Positions 1 to 11,856 of a DNA stretch of 64,000 nt are shown here, piece after piece. Every line of letters begins with the position of its first letter. Position 1 is the stretch's first letter. Both the position numbers and the translations under genes were made by a program. A model generated the notes under the pieces. It worked only from the letters and a program-made list of their open reading frames with translations, was not told the origin of the DNA and made no database searches. Source of the stretch: Cubamyces lactineus (taxonomy: Eukaryota; Basidiomycota; Agaricomycetes; Polyporales; Polyporaceae); NCBI GenBank assembly GCA_022376465.1, contig JACDTU010000012.1:1-64000 (forward strand), read 5' to 3'.

Positions 1-215
1 CGTTGCCGACGAGCGCGGACACCCTCCAGGCCTCACCTCCCTCCATTTCATGCCCTAATCCTGCCCTTTGCCTGCACACTCTCAGACCCTCGCTCGCTCA
101 TCTCAACACACTCATTTGGCCCCGTACACACTCTACTCTACCTCCATCTACTCTGTACAAAACTATCCACTACACTTCCGTTCGACGACGACAACGACGG
201 CAACCGCAATCACCC

Positions 216-2088
216 ATGCTCCTCGACCAGCCCCGGCTCATCCGCCGAGACAGCGACTCCGGAGGTGGAAAGCTTTCGACGTCGACCATCATCATCATCG
301 CCGTTGTCTGCGGCTGCGTCGTTCTCCTCGTCTTCGTCCTCTTCCTCTGGCGCAACCTCGCCCGCTCATGTCGCCGCTCGCGCAAGGTCCCCCTTCCGCC
401 CGTCCAAGACCTCGCCCACCACCGCGAGCAGCACCATGCTGCCTCTGCAGCGGCAGTGTCTCGCCCTGCGACGTGGGTCGATCCGCAGCTGTTCCATCAC
501 CCCCGTGGGTATTCGGCGCACTTCCTCTCAGCGACCGCGAGCAATGCTTCCCTCATCCGGAGCAGCCCTGACCTCTCGAGCTTGAACCCGACGCGCGAGA
601 ACTCGTGGGCCGTAGACGACGCCACCGTCGCGACCTCCGCCGAGAGCTCGCCCTACCCGACCCCGCTCTCGACGGACGACCTGCGCGCTCCGAACCCATC
701 CTATTTTGCGACCGCCAACCCGCACAACAGCATGGCGAGCGTGGTGAGCGACGCCAGCGATTCCTCCGCACTCGCTGCGTCCCCCTCCGAGCTGGCGGCC
801 TCCGTCGAGTCCTCGACCTCCCTCATGCCCCAGCAGAGCGGCAGCGCGTCGTCGCACGTCCCCTCAGCACGCCCTCGGCCCCCGCGTGCCTCCCGCTCGC
901 GTTCGCGACCGCTCTCCATGGTCTCGTCCGCGGGAACGATGCAGTCGCTCCAGACATCGCATTCGCTCAACACCCTCCGCGGGCCCGCGCACTCGATCCA
1001 CAGCAGCATCCAGATCGTGCTCCCAGCGCCGCTCGCACCCGAGCTCTACCCCGCGGTACGCCCGACGGACGAGCGGATTAGCATGTTCGGCGGCGGCAGC
1101 AGCGGGGGCAGCATGTCGCGCGCGAACAGCTTCTATGGCGGCGGCGGGGAAGGGGATCGGCGGAGCGTCGCTGATCCCTGGCTCTCTGGTGCGGTCGGCC
1201 AGCCGAAACGTGCTTCGATGCGCATGGAACGGGAAGGGAGCGGCAGCGGCAGCAGCTCGCGCAGGTCTTCCGGTACGTCCTAAACCCCTCTAGCTCCCCG
1301 TCCCTGGTTGCAGATGCATGGACTCACTCACCTCCCTTCCGTGCATGCATACAGTCGGCCCGAGACCGACCTCCGCATCTGCCGCTCGGCCGCGGAGCAG
1401 CCTCTCCAAAATGGCGAGCGCGTCCTCGCTGAGCGACAGCGCGAGCACCAAGGCCGCGCGCCGCGCCCAGTCGCAGCCTCCCGCTGCCCCCTACCCTCCT
1501 CCCCCACCTCCGCATCCGCTCTCCCAGCCAGGATCGCGCGCAACTTCGCCTGGGCCCCCGCGACCCCCGTCCGCGCCCCCTGTGCCGATGTATGGCGGGG
1601 CGCCGCCGGTCCCGCGCATCCCGTCCATGTACGGCTCGTCGGGCGTCGCGTACCCCATCTCAGAGGAGCAGCACGAGCTCGACGAGCGGCATGCCCGTGG
1701 ACGTCCCCCGCGGAAGCCCGATCCTACCCCTGCTCATGCACCTGCTGGGTACCCATATTGGCATTCGCCGTCGCCGGTACCCCAGCCTGCGAGCCAGCTC
1801 CCGCTGGGCGCATCGGTGCCCGTCCAGTACCCGCTCGTGCAGTACACCTATACGCACACGGACGAAAGCCAGTGGGCGGTCCAGGGTCCCACGGACCGGC
1901 CGCCCCCGCCTCCTGCCAAGGTGTCGTCGTCGCACGAGCCGAGGCAGAGGTATGAGGCGCAGTCGCCGAGTCCGACGTCGCCGCGCTCGCCTGTTGGAGG
2001 GCGCGGACAAGAGGGACAGGGACAGGGGCAGAAGCAGGGGCGCGCGCAGAGGCAGCCGTCGAAGTTGCGGAAGCAGCAGCGGTCATAG
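216..2088 (+). CDS. Serine/proline-rich single-pass membrane protein
   Basis: Two exons, 216..1272 and 1355..2088 (596 aa). The donor is GTACGT and the acceptor ATACAG, and phases match (1 base + 2 bases). The start is the first ATG after a CT-rich leader. About 20 residues precede one strong transmembrane segment (residues ~23-46, core IIIIAVVCGCVVLLVFVLFL), which is followed at once by basic residues (RSCRRSRK). This predicts a type III topology: short N terminus outside, long C terminus in the cytosol. The remaining ~540 residues are low-complexity Ser/Pro/Arg, with a proline-rich stretch in exon 2 (PPPPPPHPLSQP) and a Gln/Gly/Arg tail. No enzymatic domain is visible. This is a fungus-specific type of protein whose family I cannot name. 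The 5' UTR may extend beyond the window edge. Confidence 0.8.
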
Positions 2089-2898
2089 CGTTGGCGCGAG
2101 GATGCCAGCTGGGTAGGCTGTGTGAGGTCAGATGGAAGCGGACAAGGTGGGCGTGGACGTGAACATTGAGAGATACGCAGGGGCGGGCGCCGTTGAACGC
2201 TGAGGAGACGTCGACGCAGGCCGGAGAGAGACGTACGGACGTTACGGCTGCTGCAGAACATTACTCACCTGACCGCGACGGACGCTGCACGCAACGCACG
2301 CGCACACATGTTATCGCCGTCAGTACATAGTTTATCAGTTGTATCTAAGCATGCTTGGCCGTGTCGGGGAGCGTTTGAAGAATTTGAGAGCTGTACTTAG
2401 ACACTAAGTCCTTCAGAAGAAAAGCAAGCAAACCGAGGCATCCTTGAAGCTTGATTGTGGGCAAGTAAAGCATTCATATGATCACACCGAGCAAGGAGGA
2501 TGTCGCCAACAGGGCGCGTGTGGAGACATCAAGCATGCCCATCCACCACTGATCTCGAATTATTCTTCGGTGAAAGCAATAACGGTTACAAGCAGAGATG
2601 ATCAAGGCAGAAAGGAGAGACAAAGACGGGACAGAAAAAAAAACAGAACAGAACGCAGACGGACACGGAGGAGCTCCCTTTATACAACACTTGCGGCTGG
2701 CTGTGCGCTCTGGCTCGCGCTCGTACCGCACCGCCCCCCTATCCACTACAGGTCTGTTACGGGGATTGAAGTCCGGGGTTCGTGAGATTGCCGTTGTATG
2801 GAGCAGGGTCGGGTTGGCTTGGCGTAGTTCTTGGGGTGGAACGCGGTTTGATTCGGAGAGGCGCGGAGTACGGAGTTGCAGCCGGAACGGGCAGATGT
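2089..2898. other. Convergent intergenic region (3' UTRs)
   Basis: Lies between the stops of the membrane protein gene (+) and the RBM26-like gene (-). It contains an A-rich stretch near 2635-2645. I see no credible coding exon; open frames here are fragmentary and lack family motifs. Confidence 0.6.
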
Positions 2899-5788
2899 TC
2901 AGATCATCCCGAACGCGTCGTCTTCGCCGCCCCATCCGCCGGCCTCGATCTCCTCGTGCATATGCGAGTCGTCGGGCTCCTCGACATGCGTAGAGGCGCC
3001 GCCATCCATTGCGGAGTCTTCCTCCCGTGGTGCGTCGGAAGGCTGAGCGGGCGGTGCAGGAGACTTCGAAGCGGCGGCGCTGCTGGGGTTCGTTGGTCTG
3101 TCCGTGTACCATGAGATTTGGACGGGACCAACGGTCGCGATGTGCGAGCCTTTCGCAAGCCCCTGAAGAAAAGGAATTAGACCACCGAAAAGAAAGAAAG
3201 AAGTAGGTACTTACCTGCTCGGCTCCACCACGACTCCGGAAGGAGACCAAGATGTCACCGCTCTCGATTGTCTCGACCGACTCAACCTGGCCCGTGGTCT
3301 ACGCGTACATAACCATCCATCAATATCCGCATCTTACATGCAAAGCAAGCAACATGCACACACCTCATACCAGTCTCGCACTGCTTGAAGAGACTCGGCC
3401 GGAGCACCCTTCACGAGCAACTTCTTCGGACGCAGGTCGAGCTTCATGCTCCGAGGAGGACCGCCACGCATCGCACCGCGGAAGAAGGCACGGCCCCTAG
3501 CACGACCGCGGTAAGGTCGGTATGTTGTGCTGGGATATGCTGGCGTCTCAGAAGCCTCGGTGATACCCAGACTGGCAGCCTAGTATAATAAATATCAGTA
3601 AGTGCTAGCCGGGGACGAGATCAGGCAGTGCAAACCTCTGCCTTGAGCTTCTCGAGCTTCGCCTTGAGTTCTTCGGTGCTCTCTTCCTCGCCTTCTCCAC
3701 CTGTTGAGGCATGATGCAACTCAAGCTCCTTGTCCAATCTTTCTCTTTCCATGCGCTCATGCTCCTCGGTCCTGGGCGTTGAACCTGCGCGCTTCGCTGG
3801 GGCAGAGGAAGGTGCAGCAGGCGGAGGTGATTGTGACGCTGTGGGTGCAGCAGAAGGCTTCATCTCCTCGTTGAGCTTCCGCAAACGCGCCATAATATCC
3901 TTCTTCTCCTGTGGCGAGGCAGTAGACAAGAGAGACATGAGAGACTTCTGCTCCGCGATTTGCTGTTCGAGTAGCTTCTGCTTGGCAGCGAGGGCGGATG
4001 CTGAGGAAGTGACGGAGGGTTTGCGAGAAACGGGCGCGCTGGCCGTGGTAGGTGTCTGGGGTGCGGGGGAGCCTTCAGATGGGGCTGCTGAGGGAGCAGG
4101 GGCGGCTTGAACGGCAGTCCTCTGCGCGACAATGGGTGCGGACGCAGCAAGCATCCGCTGGCCAACTTGACCATGGCCCTCCATAGGCCTGTGCCAGAAT
4201 ACCTTCACGAAGCGGTTGCCAAAGACAGCCTCCTCCGATTTCCACGCCTTGTATGCTTCATCGTGAGACGAGAAGCTGACAAGTGCTTTTGCGCTCTGCG
4301 AGTCGACTGCCACATTTGTCACGGTACCGAACTTGCTAAACCAGTCGTTTACCGCGGCAAGCGTGAGCTTGTCCTCGGGGATCTTTTCCACCACCAACGT
4401 CTTGTCGTTCCGTTTCTCAGGGCGGAAACTATGGGCATCGCCGCTGAACATACCGCCACGACCGCGACCGCCACGAGGGTGTCCTCGACCATTTGAGGGG
4501 AACTGTCGTGGTCCCATGGAGCTATCCGTATTAGGCATGTGAGGGGGAACATCGTATGTAGGAAGGATCCCCTCCATGGGTGGTCTTTGCTGCGGCCGGA
4601 AACCTTCACCAGCATTGTGTGGCGAGACATCCTGAATAGGAACCTGGGGTGTCAGATCCTGGATGACCGGGAGCTCTCCAGGCTTCTGGCCGAGCCGTGA
4701 GTCGACGTCGTCCGACCTAGGAAGTACCGCAGGAGCAGTGTTCAATGAACGGGTGCCAGTGGGTCGCATATCCATCCGCTCGTGAGGGTCATACGCGCCA
4801 CCAGCTGCAGGACCCATTGGGAAGGGCATACCGCCTGGTCCCATCATAGGCATGAACGGCATGGCACCACCAGCCATAGGGAAGAGTTGCGTTGGAATGA
4901 CTGCATCTTCGCCATGGCTGTATTTGCAGAAGGCACCGCGTGCACAATATCCGTTATCTGTGGAAAAAGACGAAGTTCAGAGCGAGGTGCTTGGCAGGCA
5001 TAGAAGTGGGCAAACGCACTGTGGTAATCTCGGCATATACCACGCCGCTCTGGTGGTCGGTAGTTCTGTCCCCTTCCATTCATGCCGTCCATACCCATGC
5101 CCATATCCATCCCAGCCATACCACCATCCATGTAGTCTGGTCGTCCATTGACATCCATCCTACTTCCGCGATCTCCACGATCCCCCCGGCCGCCCCATGA
5201 CGACCTGTCGTTTCGGCCATATCGCGAGAATTGACTGTCATGGTTTAGTCGAGGACCTTTGGTGGGCCCATGTGCGTCGTAGTCGTCTTGATCAATGCCA
5301 CGCTTTCGCCCCCGTTCGGGTGTTGGCGGAGAGGGATTCAGCAGGCCATCTAAGGGAATGGGGATGCCGACATCGGCAGATGTACTTGAGGAGGGGTAGT
5401 TTGTCGAGGTAGTAGTGGAATAAGGGAGGTATGACTTCGACCGGAGGGCAGTGAAGAGGGTGTCGACGAACGAGGCACATTCTGCATGTGTAGGCGAGTA
5501 TGAGCAAGAGTATTACGTCTCGAGTCAAGAAAGAAGTACGCGCCTTTTTCCAGGAACTCCTCCAGCTGTACTGCCAACTCTTTCCGTAGCTCAGGCTCGG
5601 GCGCGTTGTGCTTGAGGAGAGCGAGGATATAATCCGCGAGCGCACCGGGCTCAGCATCGCATCTGCAGCATACACTTACATATCAGCATCGCTTCTGAGG
5701 TCATGGGACGCGCCGCCACGCACATTGGTTCGAGTGTTCGTACAAGCCATGGTTTGAGGTGGTTGGCCGTCTCAGGGTCGTACAACAT
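2899..5788 (-). CDS. RBM26/RBM27-like RNA-binding protein (PWI-like, CCCH, two RRMs)
   Basis: Seven exons: 5788..5724, 5662..5544, 5481..5020, 4957..3636, 3579..3364, 3298..3215, 3162..2899 (843 aa). Domain order matches metazoan RBM26/27 and fission yeast Rmn1. An N-terminal PWI-like domain (LKPWLVRTLEPICDAEP... within residues 1-85) comes first. A perfect C-x8-C-x5-C-x3-H zinc finger (C211, C220, C226, H230) is split by an intron. A Met/Gly/Pro linker follows, then RRM1 (~401-474), a coiled/EK-rich segment, and a second degenerate RRM (~702-775, LDLRPKKLLVKG). The C terminus is acidic. Family knowledge: these proteins work with the Mtl1/Red1 or PAXT machinery in nuclear RNA decay; that role is inferred here. 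The intron between exons 2 and 3 (5482..5543) needs a GC donor (AAAAG|GCGCGT). The start ATG has CCACC before it. Confidence 0.9.
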
Positions 5789-6049
5789 GGTGGGCCAGAG
5801 TACAGGGAAAGAAACGTCCGAGACCGAGGCCGGAGGGGGAGGGGAAGAAGGGTCGTGGTCGTGGTCGGCGGTGATGATTCGCGCCTGTCGCTCTAAGCGC
5901 CCGCACACCAAAGTGGCGCAAACTTCCTCGCCGTTCGGCACTTGTTCTGACAAATCATGCCACGTTTGGCAGGTGTAGTATTCACCCGTCTTTCGCCTGC
6001 CATGTATCACTCCGGACACCAGTGCTCCTGTTAGTCGCTGTCACGCTGT

Positions 6050-8119
6050 CTACAGCTCAGCATGCGATGATCTGCGACTACTCGATGCAGGTATAGCCTT
6101 CCACACTTTCGTCTGATGACTGGCCAATTGTACCTTAGGCAACGAGCCCTGGAAAGTCCCCACGTTCTTGCTCCAGTTCCCGTCGTCATCCTGCTGCCAC
6201 AAGTCAAACAGCGTATATGACTGCTGCTGGTATATCTTTCCCTAGAGATTCCAGGAGATGCATTTTAGCAACACCGCGCGCAGTCTAACGACGAATGGCC
6301 AACCTGATCGATGAAGACGTCGGCGAATTGGACGTCAAGCGTCTGGTTTGTCGGAGATGTATTCATGACGGCGAATACGAACTGACTGCGTTCGCTCCAC
6401 CTTAGTAAGCGTACTTTCATGGCAGAGTTCACAAACTAACTTGTTGACAAGACTTCCTTGCCAGAGCTGTAGGTCTCCGCCGGCATCCACTGGACGCTTC
6501 CAGATGCGATTCGCCGGGGAGCCCGCCGCATCCTGGTTCACGTCGATCAACGCCTTATTCGTCAAGATGGTACGTGTATCGTTAGACTGTACAGACGGTG
6601 TCGTATCAGCGTTGTGTATCATGCCGAAAAGATTGAGGACATCTCGCCATATTGGTGATGTCTGTTCCGATGATCAGAGGGCTTTTGACCAGGCTCCACA
6701 TCGTAAAGTGAGTAACTGAAGTCGCACCAGTGATTGATCAAATCATTTCGCCTTATAGCAGCCGAATTGACATACCATACTCATCAAACGTCATGCCTCC
6801 GAGACCGACCTGCAAGATATCCAGATCATTCCACCGTCCAGGACCTGCCTTCTGTCCAACAGGCGCAGCGAAGTCGATGACTCTGGCCATGGCACAATCT
6901 GAAGGGTCGAAGCTTTCCTGTGAGGATGCATCGTGTCGCTGCGCATTCGCGAAAATCACGTACGATATCCAGGTAGCTTGCAATCGAGTATGTCGGTGCA
7001 CGGGCACCGGTCATCGTATCTGTCAAATTCCTAAAGAACCACTCGGTGAGCGCACAATCAGAGAGTGCTGCACACTTCCGCTCACATCGACGAGGTCCCC
7101 AGAGATTCGCCAGCTGTTCGCAATATCCTTCGCAGACGTTATTCTCTTAGTTCTGTCTACATGATACCTGACCGGATAGAAGGCGTGCTCACAACAGCGA
7201 AGTTCCAAGGTCCATCTTCGCCCCAGTTGCACATGGAGTACAAAATGGGACGCCCGGTTGCGTTCAGGGCGCGGGACATGTTCGCATAGCGGTCGTAGGA
7301 GATCTTTGGTGTCCCGGAGAGTCCTTCGGCATAGCAGTTGTCATACTCTGCACGAACAATCGCTGTGAGACTTATGGCTAGATTGACACGAGGAGACCCG
7401 GGTTCGTGACGTACTCAGATAGTCAACACCCCATGATGCGTATGTCTGCGCATCAATGTCCTCGTACCCAAGCGAGCCAAACCGGCGACCGCAAGTATAT
7501 CTGCACGCGGAACAGAAGATCGCGTACTTGGTACGAGCTAGTATGTATGCCACTCACGTTCCTGCGTCACTATAGATTCCAAACTGGTGGATCGTGAATG
7601 ATTTAAGGTCTATACAGGCGAGGAGCGTGTATACCTTCAAACCTAGATCGTGAATCTTGTCCGTGAGCGCCTTCATCCCGTTCGGAAACTTCGAAGGGTC
7701 TTCGACAGGAGCGCCTGTGCTTGGGTCTCTGGCCGGAGCTTGCCAACCTGTCAAACCATATCCCCTGAGGCGCAATAGCCAGAGCACGACCTGCCAAGCT
7801 CACAATCGTCCAGTAGTACATCTACCAGGAGAAGCCACCACACCTATCATCATCGCTCTCGAAGTGACCGATAGGGAAAGTACACACAGTCATATCCCAA
7901 TGCGGTGAGATTGTTCGAGATCATAGCGTTGGCGACGTCCACGATAGTTTGCTCGTTGAAATCGCATCCGTAGTGGTAGTACGTGTTCCATCCCATCTGC
8001 GGGGTGATCGCGAGCCCATTGTCGAGGGCGTGGACCGCGGCAGGGGCATAGCTGAGAGCGGCCAGGAGGGACGCAAGCCTGCCGAGTTTGGGCAGCATAT
8101 AGCGCCTCAGCAGCATCAT
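6050..8119 (-). CDS. Secreted alpha-galactosidase, GH27 (copy A)
   Basis: Thirteen exons: 8119..7888, 7821..7804, 7747..7635, 7583..7558, 7500..7415, 7347..7193, 7127..7086, 7030..6964, 6898..6776, 6715..6648, 6586..6441, 6385..6304, 6241..6050 (449 aa). The signal peptide ends near VHA; starts at 8119, 8116 or 8098 are all possible, and 8098 gives the more usual leader length. GH27 landmarks: [24 protein letters not shown], the nucleophile Asp in KYDNC (D161), SWRISGD with the likely acid/base D221, YDDRCPC, and [10 protein letters not shown]. It should hydrolyse terminal alpha-1,6-galactose from galactomannan or raffinose-type sugars outside the cell. Exon 2 is only 18 nt. The intron 6587..6647 must start with GC (AATATG|GCGAGA); the same intron in copy B starts with GT. 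It is tandem with copy B, same strand. Confidence 0.93.
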
Positions 8120-8951
8120 ACCTTCGAAGCAAAGGACAGATGACCGAGAAAAGCGCGGAGCCTAAAGACGGTACCTCCGTCCAGCTTTCGCAAAGACATC
8201 TCCTCGACCTTGCAGCTTCTGATATGCATGCCATGCAGTACCATCAGCTGCTCAGCACGACGCCGACAAGCCGGACTTCGCTGGGCGAAGAACATCTACT
8301 TCTTGAGCAGCTGGTCGCTACGCAGACCTCCACACCAAGGCATCTCAGGACGAATGACGTTGTGTGCTGCGCAGCTGACCATCGCAAACTTATGGCGCAT
8401 TTGGTGAGCTCTGGTTTAGTGGTCGGCAGACGGCTTCTCAATGCGATTTGTCGCGAAGCGGCGGGATGATGCACATGCATTGAAACGTTCACGGCCGGGA
8501 GCGGTCGAAATGAATTGCATATTCTATTCCCTTAATTGTTAAGTGTAAGAGTTTTAACAGGTACTGATAGGGATAACGTACCCAAACAAAACGTACAGAT
8601 GCAGAGCACAACACACACTGGCAACACAGCACAGTACTTGTACAAGCCAGAACTTGAAAGCATCAGACGTGACTACTGTGCGCGTCGGTCACAATTCACG
8701 TGTCCACAACGCATCGCTCCATACACCAGCAGGGTCCAAGATTCAGTAAGAGCCGACTAACAAGCACAACCCAAGAGTCCTAACAAGGTTCAAGGACGCC
8801 TTCACGCCTCGAGGTAACCTGACCGTGGCAGGACCTACTGCACCTTCTTCTGCGCCAACTCGCGAGTCAAGCTCGCCCTCCTCCTCCCATGGAGCACCAC
8901 CATTGCCCCAGCCCCAACCCCGACGCCCAACACGGCAACCAGCAACACGAG
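8120..8951. other. Spacer between tandem alpha-galactosidases
   Basis: Holds the promoter of copy A (read leftward from 8119) and the 3' flank of copy B. No exon with family motifs is visible. I cannot identify a specific carbon-regulator site with confidence. Confidence 0.5.
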
Positions 8952-10854
8952 TCATAACTCCGCCTTGTCGCGCCTCTTGCTGTTCGACGCCGGCACGGCC
9001 TTCCACACCTTCGTCTGGTGCGTGCCGATCTGGACGTCCGGCACTCCGCCGGAGAACTCGCCGAGGTTCAGGCCCCACGCGCCCGAGGAGGGGTCCTTCT
9101 GCCAGAGGTCGTACAGCGTGAACGTCGCGGACTGGTAAGACGCGCCTTGATCGACGAAGACGTCTGTGAAGGAGACGTTGACGGTTTGCGGGTTGGGCGA
9201 GGTGTTCATGAGCGCGAAGACGAATTGGCTGGGGGATAGGGAGCGATTAGTAACGAGAGGTAGAGGTAAGTGAGGAACGGCACATACTTGTTGACAAGGC
9301 TACCCTGCCATAGCTGGAGGTCACCGCCTTCTGGCAGCGTACGCTTCCAAATACGGTTCGCAGGAGACCCGTTCGGATCCTGGTTCACCGCGATGAGCGC
9401 GTCATTCGTGATGATTGTGAGAGTATCGTTCGACTAGGGCTTGCATGAGCCTGATACAATACGCGTTCGGAACAATACCATATTTACCATGTTTGTGATG
9501 TCGTTGCCAAGAATGAGTGGGCTCTTGACAAGCGCCCACATCGAGAAGTGAGTGACTACACTCGCCTCAACTTTAGACCAGGCTAGACAAAGAGAGCGAG
9601 GAGACGTACCGTATTCGTCGAAGTTCATACCACCGTTTCCGACCTCAAGCATGTCGAGGTCGTTCCACTTACCTGGACCGGCCTTCTGCCCAACCGGTGC
9701 AGCGAAGTCGATGATGCGCGACATGGCGCAGTCTACCAACGTGGGTTCAGCATGGAGGGACGCGAGTTGCATTGGAAGAGATATGCTTACGGAAGCCGGG
9801 AAGCTTGCAGTCCAGGATGCTCGTGCATGGGCAGCGGTCGTCATAACGGTCGAAGTCCTAGCGGTGTCGCTGTGTTATTAGGATCGACATGGAGTTTTCA
9901 GGTGGTTCGCGTACATCATGAATGTCTCCGGAGATACGCCAGCTGTTGGCGATATCCTATGATCAACGCCGGTCGTCAATTAGAGTTCAGACGCCAGATG
10001 GTACGACCTCGAGGGTTCCGTACCACAGCAAAGTTCCAGGGTCCATCCTCTCCCCAATTGCACATCGAGTACAGGATCGGCCTCCCAGTCGCATTGAGAG
10101 CACGGCTCATGTTGGCGTAGCGTTCGTAGGAGATCATCGGAGTGCCTGCGCGGCCTTCGTTGTAGCAATTATCGTACTTGAGGTAATCGACGCCCCACGA
10201 CGCGTATGTTTGCGCATCGATCTCCTCATAGTCGAGCGAACCAAATCGCCCTCCGCAGGTATATCTACACAGCATTGACAAGCGGATCAGCGGGCGTTGG
10301 ATTCGATTGCGTGCGATGTCCGCGACTTACGTTCCTGCACTACTGTATATTCCAAACTACCCAAGGTAACGTCAGCCACTTGGCAGCGGAGACTGGATCG
10401 TGCGACAACGACACACCTTCAACCCCATGTTGTGCACTTGGTCTGCGACATCTTTGATTCCGTTTGGGAACTTATCCGGATCCGGAACAGGTGCACCTGT
10501 GCTAGGATCCCGTGCTGGAGCCTGCCAACCTAACCAGACGACGTTGTGTGAGCACCAATCAGAACCATTATAGGGAGGTTTACGACGACGTACAATCGTC
10601 CACAATGACATCTGCGACGCGTCTCGTCAGTGGTAGCGCGTCAAAGCCATCATATATGGCTCACACTCGTAGCCATAGGACGTCAAGTTGTTAGAGACGA
10701 GTGCCTTGGCGGCACTGAGGATAGTATCCTCACTGATGCCACAGCCGAAGTGGTTCCAAGTGTTCCATCCCATCTGGGGAGTCCTAGCGAGACCATTGTC
10801 GTACGCAAGCACAGATGGCAAGGCCGCCACGAGAGCTAATATGGAGAGCGCCAT
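8952..10854 (-). CDS. Secreted alpha-galactosidase, GH27 (copy B)
   Basis: Eleven exons: 10854..10665, 10611..10594, 10529..10417, 10356..10331, 10264..10024, 9956..9915, 9857..9791, 9732..9610, 9555..9488, 9433..9288, 9228..8952 (436 aa). Short signal peptide ([17 protein letters not shown]), then [20 protein letters not shown]. Catalytic landmarks are intact: KYDNC (D147), SWRISGD (D207), [17 protein letters not shown]. All ten introns sit at the same codon and phase as introns in copy A, and exons of 18, 113, 26, 42, 67, 123, 68 and 146 nt are identical in length. Copy A has two further introns. Both proteins end in AEL. Seen in the sequence: a tandem duplicate. Inferred: a sub-functionalised substrate range. 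Confidence 0.94.
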
Positions 10855-11856
10855 AGCGTCAGAGAGGGGTCTCGCAGTCCGTGTCTCGAGGGGATTAGCG
10901 GCCTTATATGGCGTTCGGCGGTGTAGGTGAGGTAAGAGAGCAGACCAGTCTCAGGACGCAGTGAAGTCTGATGGAGACGAGGAGAAATGATGGGCGGTAA
11001 GCGCAGAAGTAAGCAACAGGGTCGTCAGAGGGCAGAGAAGGTCAGATGACGACTCGAAGTGACCATGCAGGTGACTTATGGAGCGGCGAGTGCGCTCGGC
11101 AGGGGATGGGATGACCAGGGCAGGCATCGGCGGCGGACCGCAGGAAGACGAGAAGGCGAAGGATGGCAATGTGAGTCGAGGCATGGTGCCGGAGGGCCTA
11201 AGTCGGAGAAAGTCCAAAGCAAAAGCCCAGCAGCGTCGGCCGCGCGTTTGAGGGGTTCCATTGACATAAGTCGAAGGAGTAAGTAATCCGAAATTAGACG
11301 CTGCGGTGTGAGCGCACTGCCACCGTGCTCACGATCGCCTGGGCTTAGCGCGTGATGTCACGCGTCAAGCTCTTGTTCTCTACCTCCTGCCGCAGTGGCA
11401 GCTGCACGCATGTCATCCGTTCTGCCGACATGTCCCACAATTGCCATGATCAATCTGGAGAGCAAAGCATAGCCGAAAACCGAACGAATCAGCCCGGAAC
11501 GACGGTTGAGAGGGATTATATCCTCATCTCTCCGTACGACTCAGCCTGCACCACATGGTAGTAAACTATTCTGCTTCATTACATGCAAGGCATCTCCGGT
11601 GTGGCCACCCATATAGTTAGCAATCTTGGCCCTAACTTGTAAGTCGGCTGCCATACTACCGTAGCTGCAACACTATCTGGACTGATGTCCACCCCGCAAT
11701 GCGTGTACGAAGGTTCATCTCCGTCACAAAACTCGCGGCAACGTGCAGGACGGAGCACTGTGCGCAGCATCCATGGACAGTCACACAGGATAAATACTAC
11801 AGCATTCACAGCGGTTGAGCTACCTCACCCTTGCCCAGCTAGGACACTATCCCAAC
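10855..11856. other. Divergent intergenic region, ~1 kb
   Basis: Shared upstream region of alpha-galactosidase B (-) and the first RBR ligase (+). Apart from the TATA-like element near 10905 I see no gene. Short open frames lack intron signals and motifs. Confidence 0.5.
10903..10908 (-). promoter_or_regulatory. TATA-like box of alpha-galactosidase copy B
   Basis: TATAAG on the minus strand, about 50 nt upstream of the ATG at 10854. Position and sequence fit a fungal TATA element of a regulated secreted-enzyme gene. Confidence 0.45.

Noticed and set aside
3..215. N-terminal extension of the first gene from an alternative start
   Set aside because: The extension has no in-frame ATG, is CT-rich and looks like 5' UTR; the ATG at 216 directly precedes the membrane segment.
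2474..3250. Long minus-strand frame of 258 codons
   Set aside because: It runs through two introns and the 3' end of the RBM26-like gene in another frame; the spliced RRM reading is far better supported.
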